A stretch of 64,000 bases of DNA from Mariniphaga sp. Lineage in GTDB: Bacteria; Bacteroidota; Bacteroidia; Bacteroidales; Prolixibacteraceae. The position numbers and the translations under genes were made by a program. Below are positions 10,014-18,611 of this stretch, piece after piece. Below the pieces are notes generated by a model, which was not told where the DNA came from, searched no databases, and saw nothing but the letters and a program-made list of their open reading frames with translations. Location: the NCBI GenBank assembly GCA_028702595.1, contig JAQVON010000009.1, positions 19,878 through 83,877 of the forward strand, read 5' to 3'. Within the stretch, counting starts at the first letter, position 1, and the number at the start of each line of letters is the position of its first letter.

Positions 10014-11060
10014 TTAGATCTCCCTGTTCATGGATATAGCAGCAAATTTTTCCAAATCAACGATTAAGTCGTAGGAATACCGCACAAACATTTTTCCGAT
10101 TTTATATATGATCATCGGTTTAACCTGAAACCCCAGAGCCAGTTTCAACAAAGCCTCAGGTATATTCTGGCCTGCACCTATCGCCAGGTATACCCATGCA
10201 GGAATCCTCGGATTGATCTCAATCAGGTAATATTCACCTAACCCGGTTTTTATCAGCTCCAGTTCCATTCCCCCTCTCCATTTGGATTTTCTTATGAGAG
10301 AACGGGTCAGCTCCATCATCTTTTCGTCGGCCAGGGTAATCCCTCCCCAGGCTTTCCCTTTGTCAGTAATATACTGCTTCCGCATGGGAACAGCACCAAT
10401 GGTGTTGCCTTCTCCATCCCCCAAAACAACAATATTTACTTCTGTTCCGGTGATAAATTCCTGAGCAATAACAGGCAATCCCCATTTGGTGGAAATCTTT
10501 AAAAAGGCCTGTTTTACCTGCTCTTTGTTAGTAGCAACATAAGCATCATAAAATGGCCCCTTAACCATTACCGGATAATCAAATTTTTCTTCCATTTCTG
10601 TGATCTGCCCAAGAGTCTCCAGATTAAAGCTTGCTGGTACTCTCATACCATATTTCTTGCCAAACTCAGGCAGCCGGTATTTCTCCCGCTCTTTATATTG
10701 TTGAATCGTTGGAAGAAATGTATGAATCCCCAGCTTGAGCAATCGCTCCACATTTTTCATGACCATTTGAAGCTCAGCATCAAAATAGGGAACCAGTATA
10801 TCTATATTTTCCTGCTGATGTATATACTCTATCCGCTCAATCAGTTCATCAGAATTTGTTGAAGATCCGGGCAGCTGAAAAATACGATCGCATAATCCTT
10901 CCAGGTAAATCCCCGGCTCAAGGTTCTCATATACCAGACCAATAACCCGTACATCAAAATCAGTTGACTCTTTCACCCCACGAATAAAAGGAACTCCCGG
11001 ACCCGGATTATCCGTGTTGTTCAATCCCGTAATGGCCAAAGTAATGTGTTGCTTTTTCAT
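10014..11060 (-). CDS. ATP-grasp domain protein of unknown substrate
   Basis: 348 residues. The N-terminal part resembles the pre-ATP-grasp Rossmann region of carbamoyl phosphate synthase-like ligases (AITGLNNTDNPGPGVPFIRG), followed by an ATP-grasp fold: PVMVKGPFYDAY (ATP-binding lysine), VIAQEFITGTEVNIVVLGDGEG, and the metal site YLIEINPRIPAW. Such enzymes ligate a carboxylate to an amine, thiol or similar group through an acyl-phosphate. No neighbouring biosynthetic gene or precursor peptide was found, and the gene stands alone between a terminator and a 400-bp gap, so the substrate is open. Confidence 0.75.
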   Translation of the reverse strand: MKKQHITLAITGLNNTDNPGPGVPFIRGVKESTDFDVRVIGLVYENLEPGIYLEGLCDRIFQLPGSSTNSDELIERIEYIHQQENIDILVPYFDAELQMVMKNVERLLKLGIHTFLPTIQQYKEREKYRLPEFGKKYGMRVPASFNLETLGQITEMEEKFDYPVMVKGPFYDAYVATNKEQVKQAFLKISTKWGLPVIAQEFITGTEVNIVVLGDGEGNTIGAVPMRKQYITDKGKAWGGITLADEKMMELTRSLIRKSKWRGGMELELIKTGLGEYYLIEINPRIPAWVYLAIGAGQNIPEALLKLALGFQVKPMIIYKIGKMFVRYSYDLIVDLEKFAAISMNREI

Positions 11061-11521
11061 CTGATTAAAATTATTTATTTTATATAGTATTTACCTCAAT
11101 CTATCCCTAATTTTAAAGAAGTTCAACAAATACTTAAATGTAGTTCGATAGAACTAACTTAATTCGTCATTCATAATTCTTCTCGTTTATCCCGGTAAAT
11201 CGGGATGCTCGTTTCAAAAGAAAATAATGCTGTAAATAAAACCTGTTCAAAACACTCTTTTGATTAATATTCAGACAGATGCAGCACTTGCAACCATGAT
11301 TATATATACGCGGTTGATAAAGATTCATGTGGTTATCTGATATCTTGTATTTTTTCTCATCTAAGTTAGGAATTTTCTTGTAATTTTATTTTACTATCAT
11401 AAAGTGAAGCCTGTTGAGTAATAAAAAATGAAAGTACATAAAAAATGAATTTGATTCTTTACAACTGGCATTAATATTGTTTTATAAGATGCATAAATTA
11501 ATTTACATTAAAAATCCTATC
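11061..11521. other. Gene-free region, 461 bp
   Basis: AT-rich spacer between the divergent ATP-grasp and lipoprotein genes. It holds small inverted repeats such as atcccg-gtaaat-cgggat near 11191 and agttc-gat-agaact near 11142, neither with a T-run. No ORF with family resemblance or RNA gene was recognised; promoters of both flanking genes must lie here. Confidence 0.5.
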
Positions 11522-12046
11522 ATGAAAACGATTAAAGGAGTTTTATTCATTGTTGTCCTGGTGTTCTTATCGGCATGTGAAGGTGAGCCTGGTCCTCCCG
11601 GAAGAGACGGTCTTGACGGGGAATCATTTTTGGGTTCGGTTTTTGAGATCCAGGGAGATTTTACTTCTGAAAATGAATTCAGTCTTTATTTTCAATTCCC
11701 TCCATCTCTGACCATTTACGAAAGCGATGTGGTGTTGGTATATATCCTTTGGCAGCAGGTGGAAAATGACAACGGAGAGTTTTTGGATGTTTGGCGGTTG
11801 CTCCCACAATCTGTCGTCCTTGAGGAAGGAATATTGCAGTACAATTACGATTACACCTTTCAGGATGTTGAAATCTTCCTGGAAGGAACCATTGACTTTA
11901 GCACCTTACGTGTTTCTGAGGCTATTGATCAGGTATTCCGCATTGTTGTATTGCCGGCTGATTATAATCTTTCCGCTCAGCAGGAGCTGAGTGATTACAA
12001 CCTCTTTATGAAGTCACTGGGTGTTAATCCGGAAGTTATAAAATAA
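11522..12046 (+). CDS. Lipoprotein with short collagen-like Gly-X-Y segment
   Basis: The ORF track begins at 11477, but the ATG at 11522 (MKTIKGVLFIVVLVFLSAC) starts a classic lipoprotein signal peptide with lipobox LSAC and is preferred, giving 174 residues. Right after the lipidated Cys comes GEPGPPGRDGLDGES, five Gly-X-Y triplets like collagen, then a beta-rich acidic domain of about 140 residues with no recognised family. It is probably anchored in the outer membrane or exposed at the surface. A long hairpin at 12070-12192 follows. Function unknown; the lipoprotein call is strong. Confidence 0.7.
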   Translation: MKTIKGVLFIVVLVFLSACEGEPGPPGRDGLDGESFLGSVFEIQGDFTSENEFSLYFQFPPSLTIYESDVVLVYILWQQVENDNGEFLDVWRLLPQSVVLEEGILQYNYDYTFQDVEIFLEGTIDFSTLRVSEAIDQVFRIVVLPADYNLSAQQELSDYNLFMKSLGVNPEVIK

Positions 12047-12069
12047 TTAATGTTCGTCTTTAAAGTCAA

Positions 12070-12192
12070 GAGGCTGGTCTGGAAAGTTTGCTGACAAGGC
12101 TTGCGAAATCCAAAAAATGTGAGTTTACTCTATGTAAATAAACATTTTGAGGGCTGGCATAACGCAGTCAGCTGACTTTATGGACTGGCCCT
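12070..12192. repeat. Long imperfect inverted repeat (single-copy hairpin element)
   Basis: The two halves pair over about 120 bp: aggctggtctggaaagtttg at the left matches the reverse complement of the right end (agggccagtccataaagtc), continues with gctgac on both sides, and reaches caaaatgt-like arms around a short central loop. The full-length hairpin plan recalls the 160-bp repeats in this window, but the sequence differs and no second copy was seen. It could be a decayed mobile element or a large terminator for the lipoprotein gene. Confidence 0.5.
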
Positions 12193-12323
12193 TGGAAGCC
12201 GTTGAAAAAGTGAGCCAATGTATCTGCTGTTTTATCATACCCAATAATGGAGTAGCATTTCTTGAAAAAGATACTCTGGTTGCCATCCTTCAGGAAGGTT
12301 GATGGATCTATCATATGATGATT

Positions 12324-12779
12324 TCATTTGCGGGGGATTTTGAATCTTTTTTCTGTATTTTCCAGCAATAAAATTCTTTTCCGGTAATCAACAATGGCAT
12401 TGTACTTCATTAGGAAATCACCGCCCAGTAAACCACAAACCTGTATGTTGGCGGCACCTGAGTACAATTTATTTATATGCGAAAGGTCGATGAGTGCAAC
12501 CTGCAGATTTTTCACCAGCAATTTCCCAAAAAAAAATGGCTTCATACTGGCAACTTTTGTTTTGACAGGGATATCAATGATCCCGGCTGTATGTATTAGT
12601 CCTCCATTTTCAACAGGCAAAGAATAGTTATTCTTCAAATTCTCATCAAATACAGTTTTTGAAGCCCCGGTATCCACGATCCATCTACCGGATTCTCCCT
12701 GGGAAAATTCCGATAAAACGATCAGATGAAAATTATCATCTTCCAGTTCAATGATTTGTATTGGTAGTTTATATCTCAT
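12324..12779 (-). CDS. Retropepsin-like aspartic protease domain protein
   Basis: 151 residues. The active-site motif DTGASKTVFD and the later hydrophobic-hydrophobic-Gly segment CGLLGGDFLMKYNAIVDY define the single-domain aspartyl protease family that acts as a homodimer, one Asp per chain. No signal peptide is visible, so it would be cytoplasmic, unlike many longer relatives. It stands alone, with the 160-bp repeat copy 1 between it and mdh. The substrate is unknown. Many bacterial members have never been shown to cleave protein, so protease activity is only predicted. Confidence 0.75.
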   Translation of the reverse strand: MRYKLPIQIIELEDDNFHLIVLSEFSQGESGRWIVDTGASKTVFDENLKNNYSLPVENGGLIHTAGIIDIPVKTKVASMKPFFFGKLLVKNLQVALIDLSHINKLYSGAANIQVCGLLGGDFLMKYNAIVDYRKRILLLENTEKRFKIPRK

Positions 12780-12865
12780 TTGCCCGACAAGAAAAAAAAC
12801 GGTTGATTCACCAGAACCAACCGTATATTCAGAACAATTGTATAGCTATTTCCGGGTGAATCTTA

Positions 12866-13025
12866 GAGACTGTTTTGATTTTGTTTTTTAGAAATATTTT
12901 GATCTGTTTTTTGCTCAGACAAGGCAAAATTGACGCGAATAGCCATAGCTATTTAAGGGAATTTTGCAGCAGTTTGAGTGAAAAAGACGCAAAATAGAAT
13001 AAATGGATAAATTTTAAACAGTCTC
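12866..13025. mobile_element. 160-bp MITE-like repeat, copy 1
   Basis: 160 bp bounded by gagactgtttt and its inverted end (with one mismatch in the right arm), and flanked by the direct repeat tta (12863-12865 and 13026-13028). The right-hand tta is also the mdh stop codon (TAA on the minus strand). The centre holds the perfect hairpin aatagc-cata-gctatt, and the whole element folds as one imperfect palindrome. There is no ORF of note. It is nearly identical to copies at 14294, 22758 and 60002. Confidence 0.88.
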
Positions 13026-13961
13026 TTATAATATATTCATTTTATCAAGAACATCCATCACATTTTTGACAGCTTTTGCCGACTGGTGTAACAATTGCAT
13101 TTCCTGGTCATCCAGATTCACTTCAATAATTTTTTCCACACCATCTTTCCCGAGTTTCACGGGCGAGCCCATGAAGATATCGTGTAATCCATATTCTCCC
13201 TCCAGTTTTACACAGCACGGAAATATTCGTTTCTGGTCCATAATAATTGCTTCTACCATTTGAGCTGCCGCAGCTCCGGGGGCATACCAAGCAGAGGTTC
13301 CCATCAGGTTAACCAGTTCGCCTCCCCCTTTTTTTGTTCGCTCAATAATGGCATTCAGCTCTTCCTCATCAATAAATTCTGTAACCGGAATCCCCGAAAT
13401 GGTTGTAAACCGTGGAAGTGGCACCATGGTATCCCCATGGCCTCCCATGAGCAGTGCCTGAATATCGAGAGGTGAAATATCAAGTGCTTCAGCCAGGAAG
13501 GCACGATAACGAGCCGTATCCAGGATTCCTGCCATACCCATAACCTGGCTTTTGGGTTTTCCTGCAGTCAAAAACGAGGTGTATGTCATAATATCCAATG
13601 GATTGGATACAACAATAATTTTCGCTTCAGGTGAATACTTCACTACATTTTCTGTGACACTTTTTACAATACCGGCATTGATAGAAATGAGATCATCACG
13701 ACTCATACCCGGTTTCCGGGGAACACCTGAAGTGATAACAACAACCTCAGAACCAGCTGTCTTCGAATAATCATTGGTATAACCCACCAATCGTGTATTG
13801 TAATAGTTAATCGGTGCAGTTTGCCATAAATCAAGAGATTTCCCTTCAGAAAGACCCTCTTTTACATCGATCAAAACAACCTCCTTAACTATTTGCTTCT
13901 CGGCAACGATATGTGCACACGTTGCACCAACATTTCCTGCTCCGATAACTGATACTTTCAT
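13026..13961 (-). CDS. mdh: Malate dehydrogenase (NAD-dependent)
   Basis: 311 residues of the LDH/MDH family. The NAD-binding loop GAGNVGATCAH, the segment VVVITSGVPRKPGMSRDDL (substrate-binding arginines), VVSNPLDIMTY and the catalytic histidine motif GGHGDTMVP fit MDH rather than LDH. It interconverts malate and oxaloacetate in the TCA cycle. The start MKVSVIGAGNVG is unambiguous. A -7 promoter box lies at 14027-14034. Its stop codon coincides with the target duplication of repeat copy 1, so the element inserted right at the gene's end without changing the protein. Confidence 0.93.
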   Translation of the reverse strand: MKVSVIGAGNVGATCAHIVAEKQIVKEVVLIDVKEGLSEGKSLDLWQTAPINYYNTRLVGYTNDYSKTAGSEVVVITSGVPRKPGMSRDDLISINAGIVKSVTENVVKYSPEAKIIVVSNPLDIMTYTSFLTAGKPKSQVMGMAGILDTARYRAFLAEALDISPLDIQALLMGGHGDTMVPLPRFTTISGIPVTEFIDEEELNAIIERTKKGGGELVNLMGTSAWYAPGAAAAQMVEAIIMDQKRIFPCCVKLEGEYGLHDIFMGSPVKLGKDGVEKIIEVNLDDQEMQLLHQSAKAVKNVMDVLDKMNIL

Positions 13962-14026
13962 ATTGAATATGAGTTTATTTCTGTACTAATAATAAACAAA
14001 TTAAATGCAAATTGTTTTCAGTGGTG

Positions 14027-14034
14027 CAAAGATA
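14027..14034 (-). promoter_or_regulatory. Probable -7 promoter box for mdh
   Basis: On the minus strand this reads TATCTTTG followed by CACC, matching TAnnTTTG, 66 bp upstream of the mdh ATG. No clear TTG at -33 spacing. Confidence 0.5.
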
Positions 14035-14293
14035 ATTGAAAAAAATTATGATTTATTTTTTTAACTGGTAGCAGAATCGGTTTAATGATTTGATAAAGCA
14101 CAAGTTGTAACAAATTTCGCAAGAGTAGTCACAGTCATATATATAGTCCAGTCAACGTAAAATTTCCATCATCAACACCGGAGGGGGAAGTTTTCTGAAC
14201 TTCCAAAATGATTTATTTGTGGCATTCAAGAAATTACCTGAATGCGGCCTGGGAAAATTTGGGAATTACTTTTAAAAAATTCCAATTTAATAA
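14035..14293. other. Gene-free spacer between mdh and repeat copy 2
   Basis: Two small perfect 7-bp hairpins are visible, ggaagtt-ttctg-aacttcc (14186-14204) and gcattca...tgaatgc (14222-14245). Neither is followed by a T-run, and no ORF or RNA family was recognised. They may be remnants of older repeat insertions. Confidence 0.35.
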
Positions 14294-14453
14294 GAGACTG
14301 TTTTGATTTTGTTTTTTAGAATTATTTTGATCTGTTTTTTGCTCAGACAAGGCAAAATTGACGCGAATAGCCATAGCTATTTAAGGAAATTTTGCAGCAG
14401 TATAAGTGAAAAAGACACAAAATAGAATAAATGGATAAATTTAAAACAGTCTC
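14294..14453. mobile_element. 160-bp MITE-like repeat, copy 2
   Basis: 160 bp with ends gagactgtttt / aaaacagtctc, flanked by the direct repeat taa (14291-14293 and 14454-14456). The central hairpin aatagc-cata-gctatt sits at the exact midpoint (element positions 73-88). It differs from copy 1 at only a handful of positions. It lies in the 632-bp gap between mdh and the GH gene. Confidence 0.88.
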
Positions 14454-14593
14454 TAAGATTTAAAGAATATTATATTTGTAAAATATAATGACCATGACAA
14501 ATCATGCCACAACGAGTTCCATAACTATTGTAACCCGGGAGGGATGCTGTTTTTATTTACTTGAATACAATACATTAAAATAAATTTATCCTT

Positions 14594-16810
14594 ATGAAAC
14601 GAAACATTTCAGTACTAATCTTAGCTTTATTCATGGCCTGTTTGGCAAAAGCCCAGCTAAAACCTCAAAACACCGACAGCTGGTTTCCCTTTACCCCAAC
14701 CAATACAACAGAACCCGGTATTATTGGAATGCAGGAATGGTTAGATGCCCCGGCGGGGAAGCATGGATTTGTCCAAATCAGGGATGAAAAGCTTGTTTTT
14801 GAAAATGGGCAGGAGGTTAAATTTTGGGGAACGAATATTTGCAGTCGCTTGCCTTATGTTCCTGCAGAAAAAGCCGATAGTTTTGTTCATTTCATTGGGA
14901 AATACGGCATAAATGCTGTCCGGTTCCATAAATTCACATGGTATGCATACCATGAGAACAAATCGACAGAATTCAACCCTAAAATGTTTGAACGGTTCGA
15001 TTATTTCCAGTCCAGGCTGCGGGAAAAAGGGATTTATTATGGCTGGTCACATATTTACGGGCATAAAGTAATGCCTGATGACAGCAGCCGGCTTCTGGCT
15101 TATTCTGAAATAAAAAATCTGAATTATCCCTGGTCTCATTTGAATGGCACGACCTCCAGTTTGGTAAATTTTGCCCCCGATTTACAAGATTTAAGCATTG
15201 ATTTGACTGTTCATATGCTCAATCATGTAAACCCACATACAGGATTAAGATATGCAGATGATCCCGGATTAGCCTTTATTGAGTTTCAGAATGAGGACAA
15301 TATTTTTTGGGGGGCTATTGAGCAGTCGTTGGAGCAGGCTCCATCCTACAGGGCTTTGCTTTGTAATCAGTTTTCCCTGTGGCTGAAGGAAAAATATGGC
15401 TCTCAGCAATTGCTCGAAAAAGCATGGGGCTCCCAGAATCTTCCGGATGGAGAATCACTTGAAAAAGGGAATATCTATCCGCAACCCAATCATAGTCTTT
15501 TTAGCAGTGAATACAACAGGTCGTTAAAAGAAAATCGCCCCATGCCGACTCACATCCTGGATAAAATGCGTTTTTTATATGAAAAACAGGTAGAGTTTTA
15601 CAAAAAGTTTGAAGATGCCATCCGTAACACCGGATATAAGGGAGTATTAGTAGGTTCCTGCTGGCAGGCTGGATCAGGATTTTCTCACTTATATAACCTG
15701 CACAACGACTACTTAACCGGCATGATTGACCGGCATAATTACTACGGCGGAGGATCCGGCGGACATAATCTGACAGAAGGCGCTGTAAGAAATATATCCC
15801 TGTTATCACAGCCGGGATCAGGATTGTTGAGCTCCGGGCTTCAGGATGTAATTGACCGGCCTTTTTCATTCTCGGAATGGATGAGCTTAGTGCCCAATGA
15901 ATGGACAGCCGAAGCTGCCCCTTTGGTTGCTGCCTATGGAATGGGACTTCAGGGATGGGATGCTTCTTTTTCGTTCGCTACTGATATTCCAAGATTCTCA
16001 CGGTACCTGCAATCGGAAGGACATGGAGTATACAATGCAACCAGTCCACTACACATGGGACTTTATCCAGCTCTGGCGCGAATGGTTTACAGAAACGATG
16101 TTACTGAAAGCCCTGTTCTCGGAACCAGAAATGTGCATATCCCATCAATGGCCAAAGGAATTCTCGATTCTGAAGAATTAGTGGAACAAGGTTATGACGA
16201 CAAGAGTTTTTCGGGATCCGTTTCACCGGGAATGCTGGCAATTGGAAGATTCCCCATCCAGTTTACGGATAAACCAAAAAAAACAGCTATTCCCGAAGTT
16301 CCCCAATACTGGGATAAAAATGGCAAAACAGTAGTCTCTGCTACAGGTGAATTAAAATGGAATTATGGAGAAAGAAAATACGCCTCGATCAATACAAAAG
16401 GTACCAAAGGAATAATCGGTTTTGCTGACAATAAAAATGTGGAACTGGGCGATTGGACAATAACTACTGACAATCCGTTTGCAGTAATACTCATTACCGA
16501 TCTGACACCGAAAGGCGATTTATCAGGATCTGAAAAAATTCTGGTAACTGCAGTTGCCCGGGCACGAAACACCGGAATGGAATATGAATACACAGAAAAC
16601 CGGACACGACTTACAGCCGAAGGGGATACCCCCTTGCGCATGGAACCCGTAAAAGCTTCCATATCAATAAAAAACAAATCAAACTTTGAAGTAATTGCTC
16701 TCGATCAGGACGGACTGTTAACCGGGGAAAAAGTACCTGTGAAAAAAAACAGTTTCACTATTGATGGAGAAAAATATCAGACCTTATACTATTTGATTGT
16801 TAGCAAATAA
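14594..16810 (+). CDS. Secreted glycoside hydrolase, clan GH-A-like
   Basis: 738 residues with a signal peptide (MKRNISVLILALFMACLAKAQ). A TIM-barrel hydrolase is suggested by VKFWGTNICSRLPY, INAVRFHKFTWYAYH, then FIEFQNEDNIFW (candidate acid/base E after N) and FSFSEWMSL (candidate nucleophile E), typical placements for clan GH-A. A beta-sandwich of about 200 residues follows. The exact GH family and substrate are not recognised. It starts a set with ChbG-like deacetylase, SGNH esterase and GH116 on the same strand, which suggests attack on a decorated plant or algal polysaccharide. It lies downstream of repeat copy 2. Confidence 0.7.
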   Translation: MKRNISVLILALFMACLAKAQLKPQNTDSWFPFTPTNTTEPGIIGMQEWLDAPAGKHGFVQIRDEKLVFENGQEVKFWGTNICSRLPYVPAEKADSFVHFIGKYGINAVRFHKFTWYAYHENKSTEFNPKMFERFDYFQSRLREKGIYYGWSHIYGHKVMPDDSSRLLAYSEIKNLNYPWSHLNGTTSSLVNFAPDLQDLSIDLTVHMLNHVNPHTGLRYADDPGLAFIEFQNEDNIFWGAIEQSLEQAPSYRALLCNQFSLWLKEKYGSQQLLEKAWGSQNLPDGESLEKGNIYPQPNHSLFSSEYNRSLKENRPMPTHILDKMRFLYEKQVEFYKKFEDAIRNTGYKGVLVGSCWQAGSGFSHLYNLHNDYLTGMIDRHNYYGGGSGGHNLTEGAVRNISLLSQPGSGLLSSGLQDVIDRPFSFSEWMSLVPNEWTAEAAPLVAAYGMGLQGWDASFSFATDIPRFSRYLQSEGHGVYNATSPLHMGLYPALARMVYRNDVTESPVLGTRNVHIPSMAKGILDSEELVEQGYDDKSFSGSVSPGMLAIGRFPIQFTDKPKKTAIPEVPQYWDKNGKTVVSATGELKWNYGERKYASINTKGTKGIIGFADNKNVELGDWTITTDNPFAVILITDLTPKGDLSGSEKILVTAVARARNTGMEYEYTENRTRLTAEGDTPLRMEPVKASISIKNKSNFEVIALDQDGLLTGEKVPVKKNSFTIDGEKYQTLYYLIVSK

Positions 16811-16919
16811 CACCAAATGACCACACGTTTATAAATTCATTCATTATTAATACAAACAAGGAGAATTTAAATGATGCGAGGTCGATTTTATAACATAGAA
16901 AATTAATACTTTTATTCCT

Positions 16920-17789
16920 ATGAAAAATTGGATATTTATATTTCTGTTCTTGCCTGTATTCACTGTATTATCAGCGCAAAACTCAACCCACGACAACAGT
17001 ATACAACTGATTATCCGGGCCGACGACATTGGCTCCTTCCATGCAGCCAATGTGGGTTGTATCGAATCCTATAAAAATGGCATTGCCCGTTCAGTAGAGA
17101 TCATGCCACCCTGTGCCTGGTTTCCCGAAGCAGTGGAAATGTTAAAAGAAAACCCCGGCTATGATGTGGGAGTGCATCTTACACTTACCAGTGAGTGGAG
17201 CAACTACAAATGGAGACCCATAACTCATTGCCCCAGTTTGGTGGATGAAGATGGCTTTTTCCCTCCCATGGTCTGGAAAAACAATAATTTTCCGCCAAAT
17301 TCCTCCATCCAGGAAGCCAACTGGAAAATTGAAGAAATTGAACAGGAACTCCGAGCTCAAATTGAACTCTCTCTGAAATATATTACACAGGTATCGCACC
17401 TTTCCACGCATATGGGATTTACAAGTCTTGACCCGAAAATTGAGGAAGTGGTAAATAAATTAGCTAAAGAATATAAATTAGAAGTAAATATGGAAGGAGT
17501 TCAACGATTTCCCGGATGGGGCAGGGATACCAAACCCAAAGACCGCATTGACAAGTTTTGTGAAAACCTGAAAAATCTGAAGCCTGGGAAGTACCTGTTT
17601 ATTGAACATCCGGCAAGAGACTTTGAAGAGATGAAAACCATCGGGCATACCGGCAGTAATGATGTGGCAGAAAGCCGGGAATGGGTTACACGAGTTTTTA
17701 CCAGCAAAAAGGTCAAAAAAACAATCAAAAAAATGGGTATTCAGGTCATCAGCTATGCGGATGTAAAAAAAGAACAGGGTAAATCTTAA
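16920..17789 (+). CDS. Carbohydrate deacetylase, ChbG/HpnK (YdjC) family
   Basis: 289 residues with a signal peptide (MKNWIFIFLFLPVFTVLSAQ). The family's metal-binding features are visible: IIRADDIGSFHAANVG with the paired Asp near the N-terminus, YDVGVHLTLTSEW, and HLSTHMGF. Members remove acetyl groups from N-acetylated or otherwise acetylated sugars. Export points to action on periplasmic or extracellular oligosaccharides. It is separated by 11 bp from the SGNH esterase gene, implying co-transcription and joint deacylation of the same substrate. Confidence 0.82.
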   Translation: MKNWIFIFLFLPVFTVLSAQNSTHDNSIQLIIRADDIGSFHAANVGCIESYKNGIARSVEIMPPCAWFPEAVEMLKENPGYDVGVHLTLTSEWSNYKWRPITHCPSLVDEDGFFPPMVWKNNNFPPNSSIQEANWKIEEIEQELRAQIELSLKYITQVSHLSTHMGFTSLDPKIEEVVNKLAKEYKLEVNMEGVQRFPGWGRDTKPKDRIDKFCENLKNLKPGKYLFIEHPARDFEEMKTIGHTGSNDVAESREWVTRVFTSKKVKKTIKKMGIQVISYADVKKEQGKS

Positions 17790-17800
17790 TACCACCAAAT

Positions 17801-18460
17801 ATGAAAATTATAGCTAAAAGATTATTCCTATTTCTTCTTGTGGTACTGATCAGTTTTTCAGTCTATAGTCAGGATCCTTTACGTTATAAAGATGACGTTG
17901 CAAAGCTGGTTCAAAAAGAATATCGTTTCACCGGGAATAAAGAGCTGGTGGTATTTGCCGGGAGCTCAAGCATCAGGATGTGGCATGATGTGGAGGAATA
18001 TTTTCCGGGATTTCATGTAATCAACAATGGTTTTGGAGGTTCTCATTTTACCGATCTCATATACTATTACAATGAACTCATTTTGAAGCACCAGCCCGAT
18101 TATCTGTTCATATATGAAGGGGATAACGACATTGCCGGCAAGAAAAAACCAGCCAAAGTGATAAAACATGCAAAGAAACTCTATCGGATGATTCAACAGG
18201 ACCTGCCCGGAACAAAGGTGGTTTTCATTTCTCCAAAACCCAGCATAGCAAGGGTTCATTTGAAAAAAGAATATGAAGACCTTAACGCCCGGCTTGAAAA
18301 ATTCTGTCAAAAGCAATCGGTTGGATTTGCAGATGTCTGGACCAGTATGGTCGATGAGAATGGGGATGTTTTGGAAGATCTATTTATCAAGGATGGGTTG
18401 CATTTAAATAAAAAGGGATATGACATTTGGGGAAAAGTAATATCAACCCATTTGAATTAA
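17801..18460 (+). CDS. SGNH/GDSL-family esterase
   Basis: 219 residues with a signal peptide (MKIIAKRLFLFLLVVLISFSVYSQ). Block I is FAGSSSIRMW (nucleophile Ser in GSSS in place of GDS), block II NNGFGGSHF, block III GDNDI and block V DGLHLN with the catalytic Asp and His. Such enzymes remove acetyl or other acyl groups from carbohydrates. It is 11 bp after the ChbG-like gene and upstream of GH116, so it probably acts as an accessory esterase in this degradative set. The natural substrate is not known. Confidence 0.82.
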   Translation: MKIIAKRLFLFLLVVLISFSVYSQDPLRYKDDVAKLVQKEYRFTGNKELVVFAGSSSIRMWHDVEEYFPGFHVINNGFGGSHFTDLIYYYNELILKHQPDYLFIYEGDNDIAGKKKPAKVIKHAKKLYRMIQQDLPGTKVVFISPKPSIARVHLKKEYEDLNARLEKFCQKQSVGFADVWTSMVDENGDVLEDLFIKDGLHLNKKGYDIWGKVISTHLN

Positions 18461-18611
18461 GCCGTTAATTAACCATCAAAAAGAAAGGCAGGCATTTACA
18501 AAGCAATAGTGCAACCATAAGCATGCGGATTCATCTGATAACACCCTGGATTATTTCAACCATTTAACAGATCAATAAACATGTAAACATAACCAGATAA
18601 AACTATCAACC

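Noticed and set aside
12180-12302. 41-codon ORF MDWPLEAVEKV... after the lipoprotein gene
   Set aside because: Starts in the arm of the hairpin element, has no family resemblance or promoter, and is too short to support.
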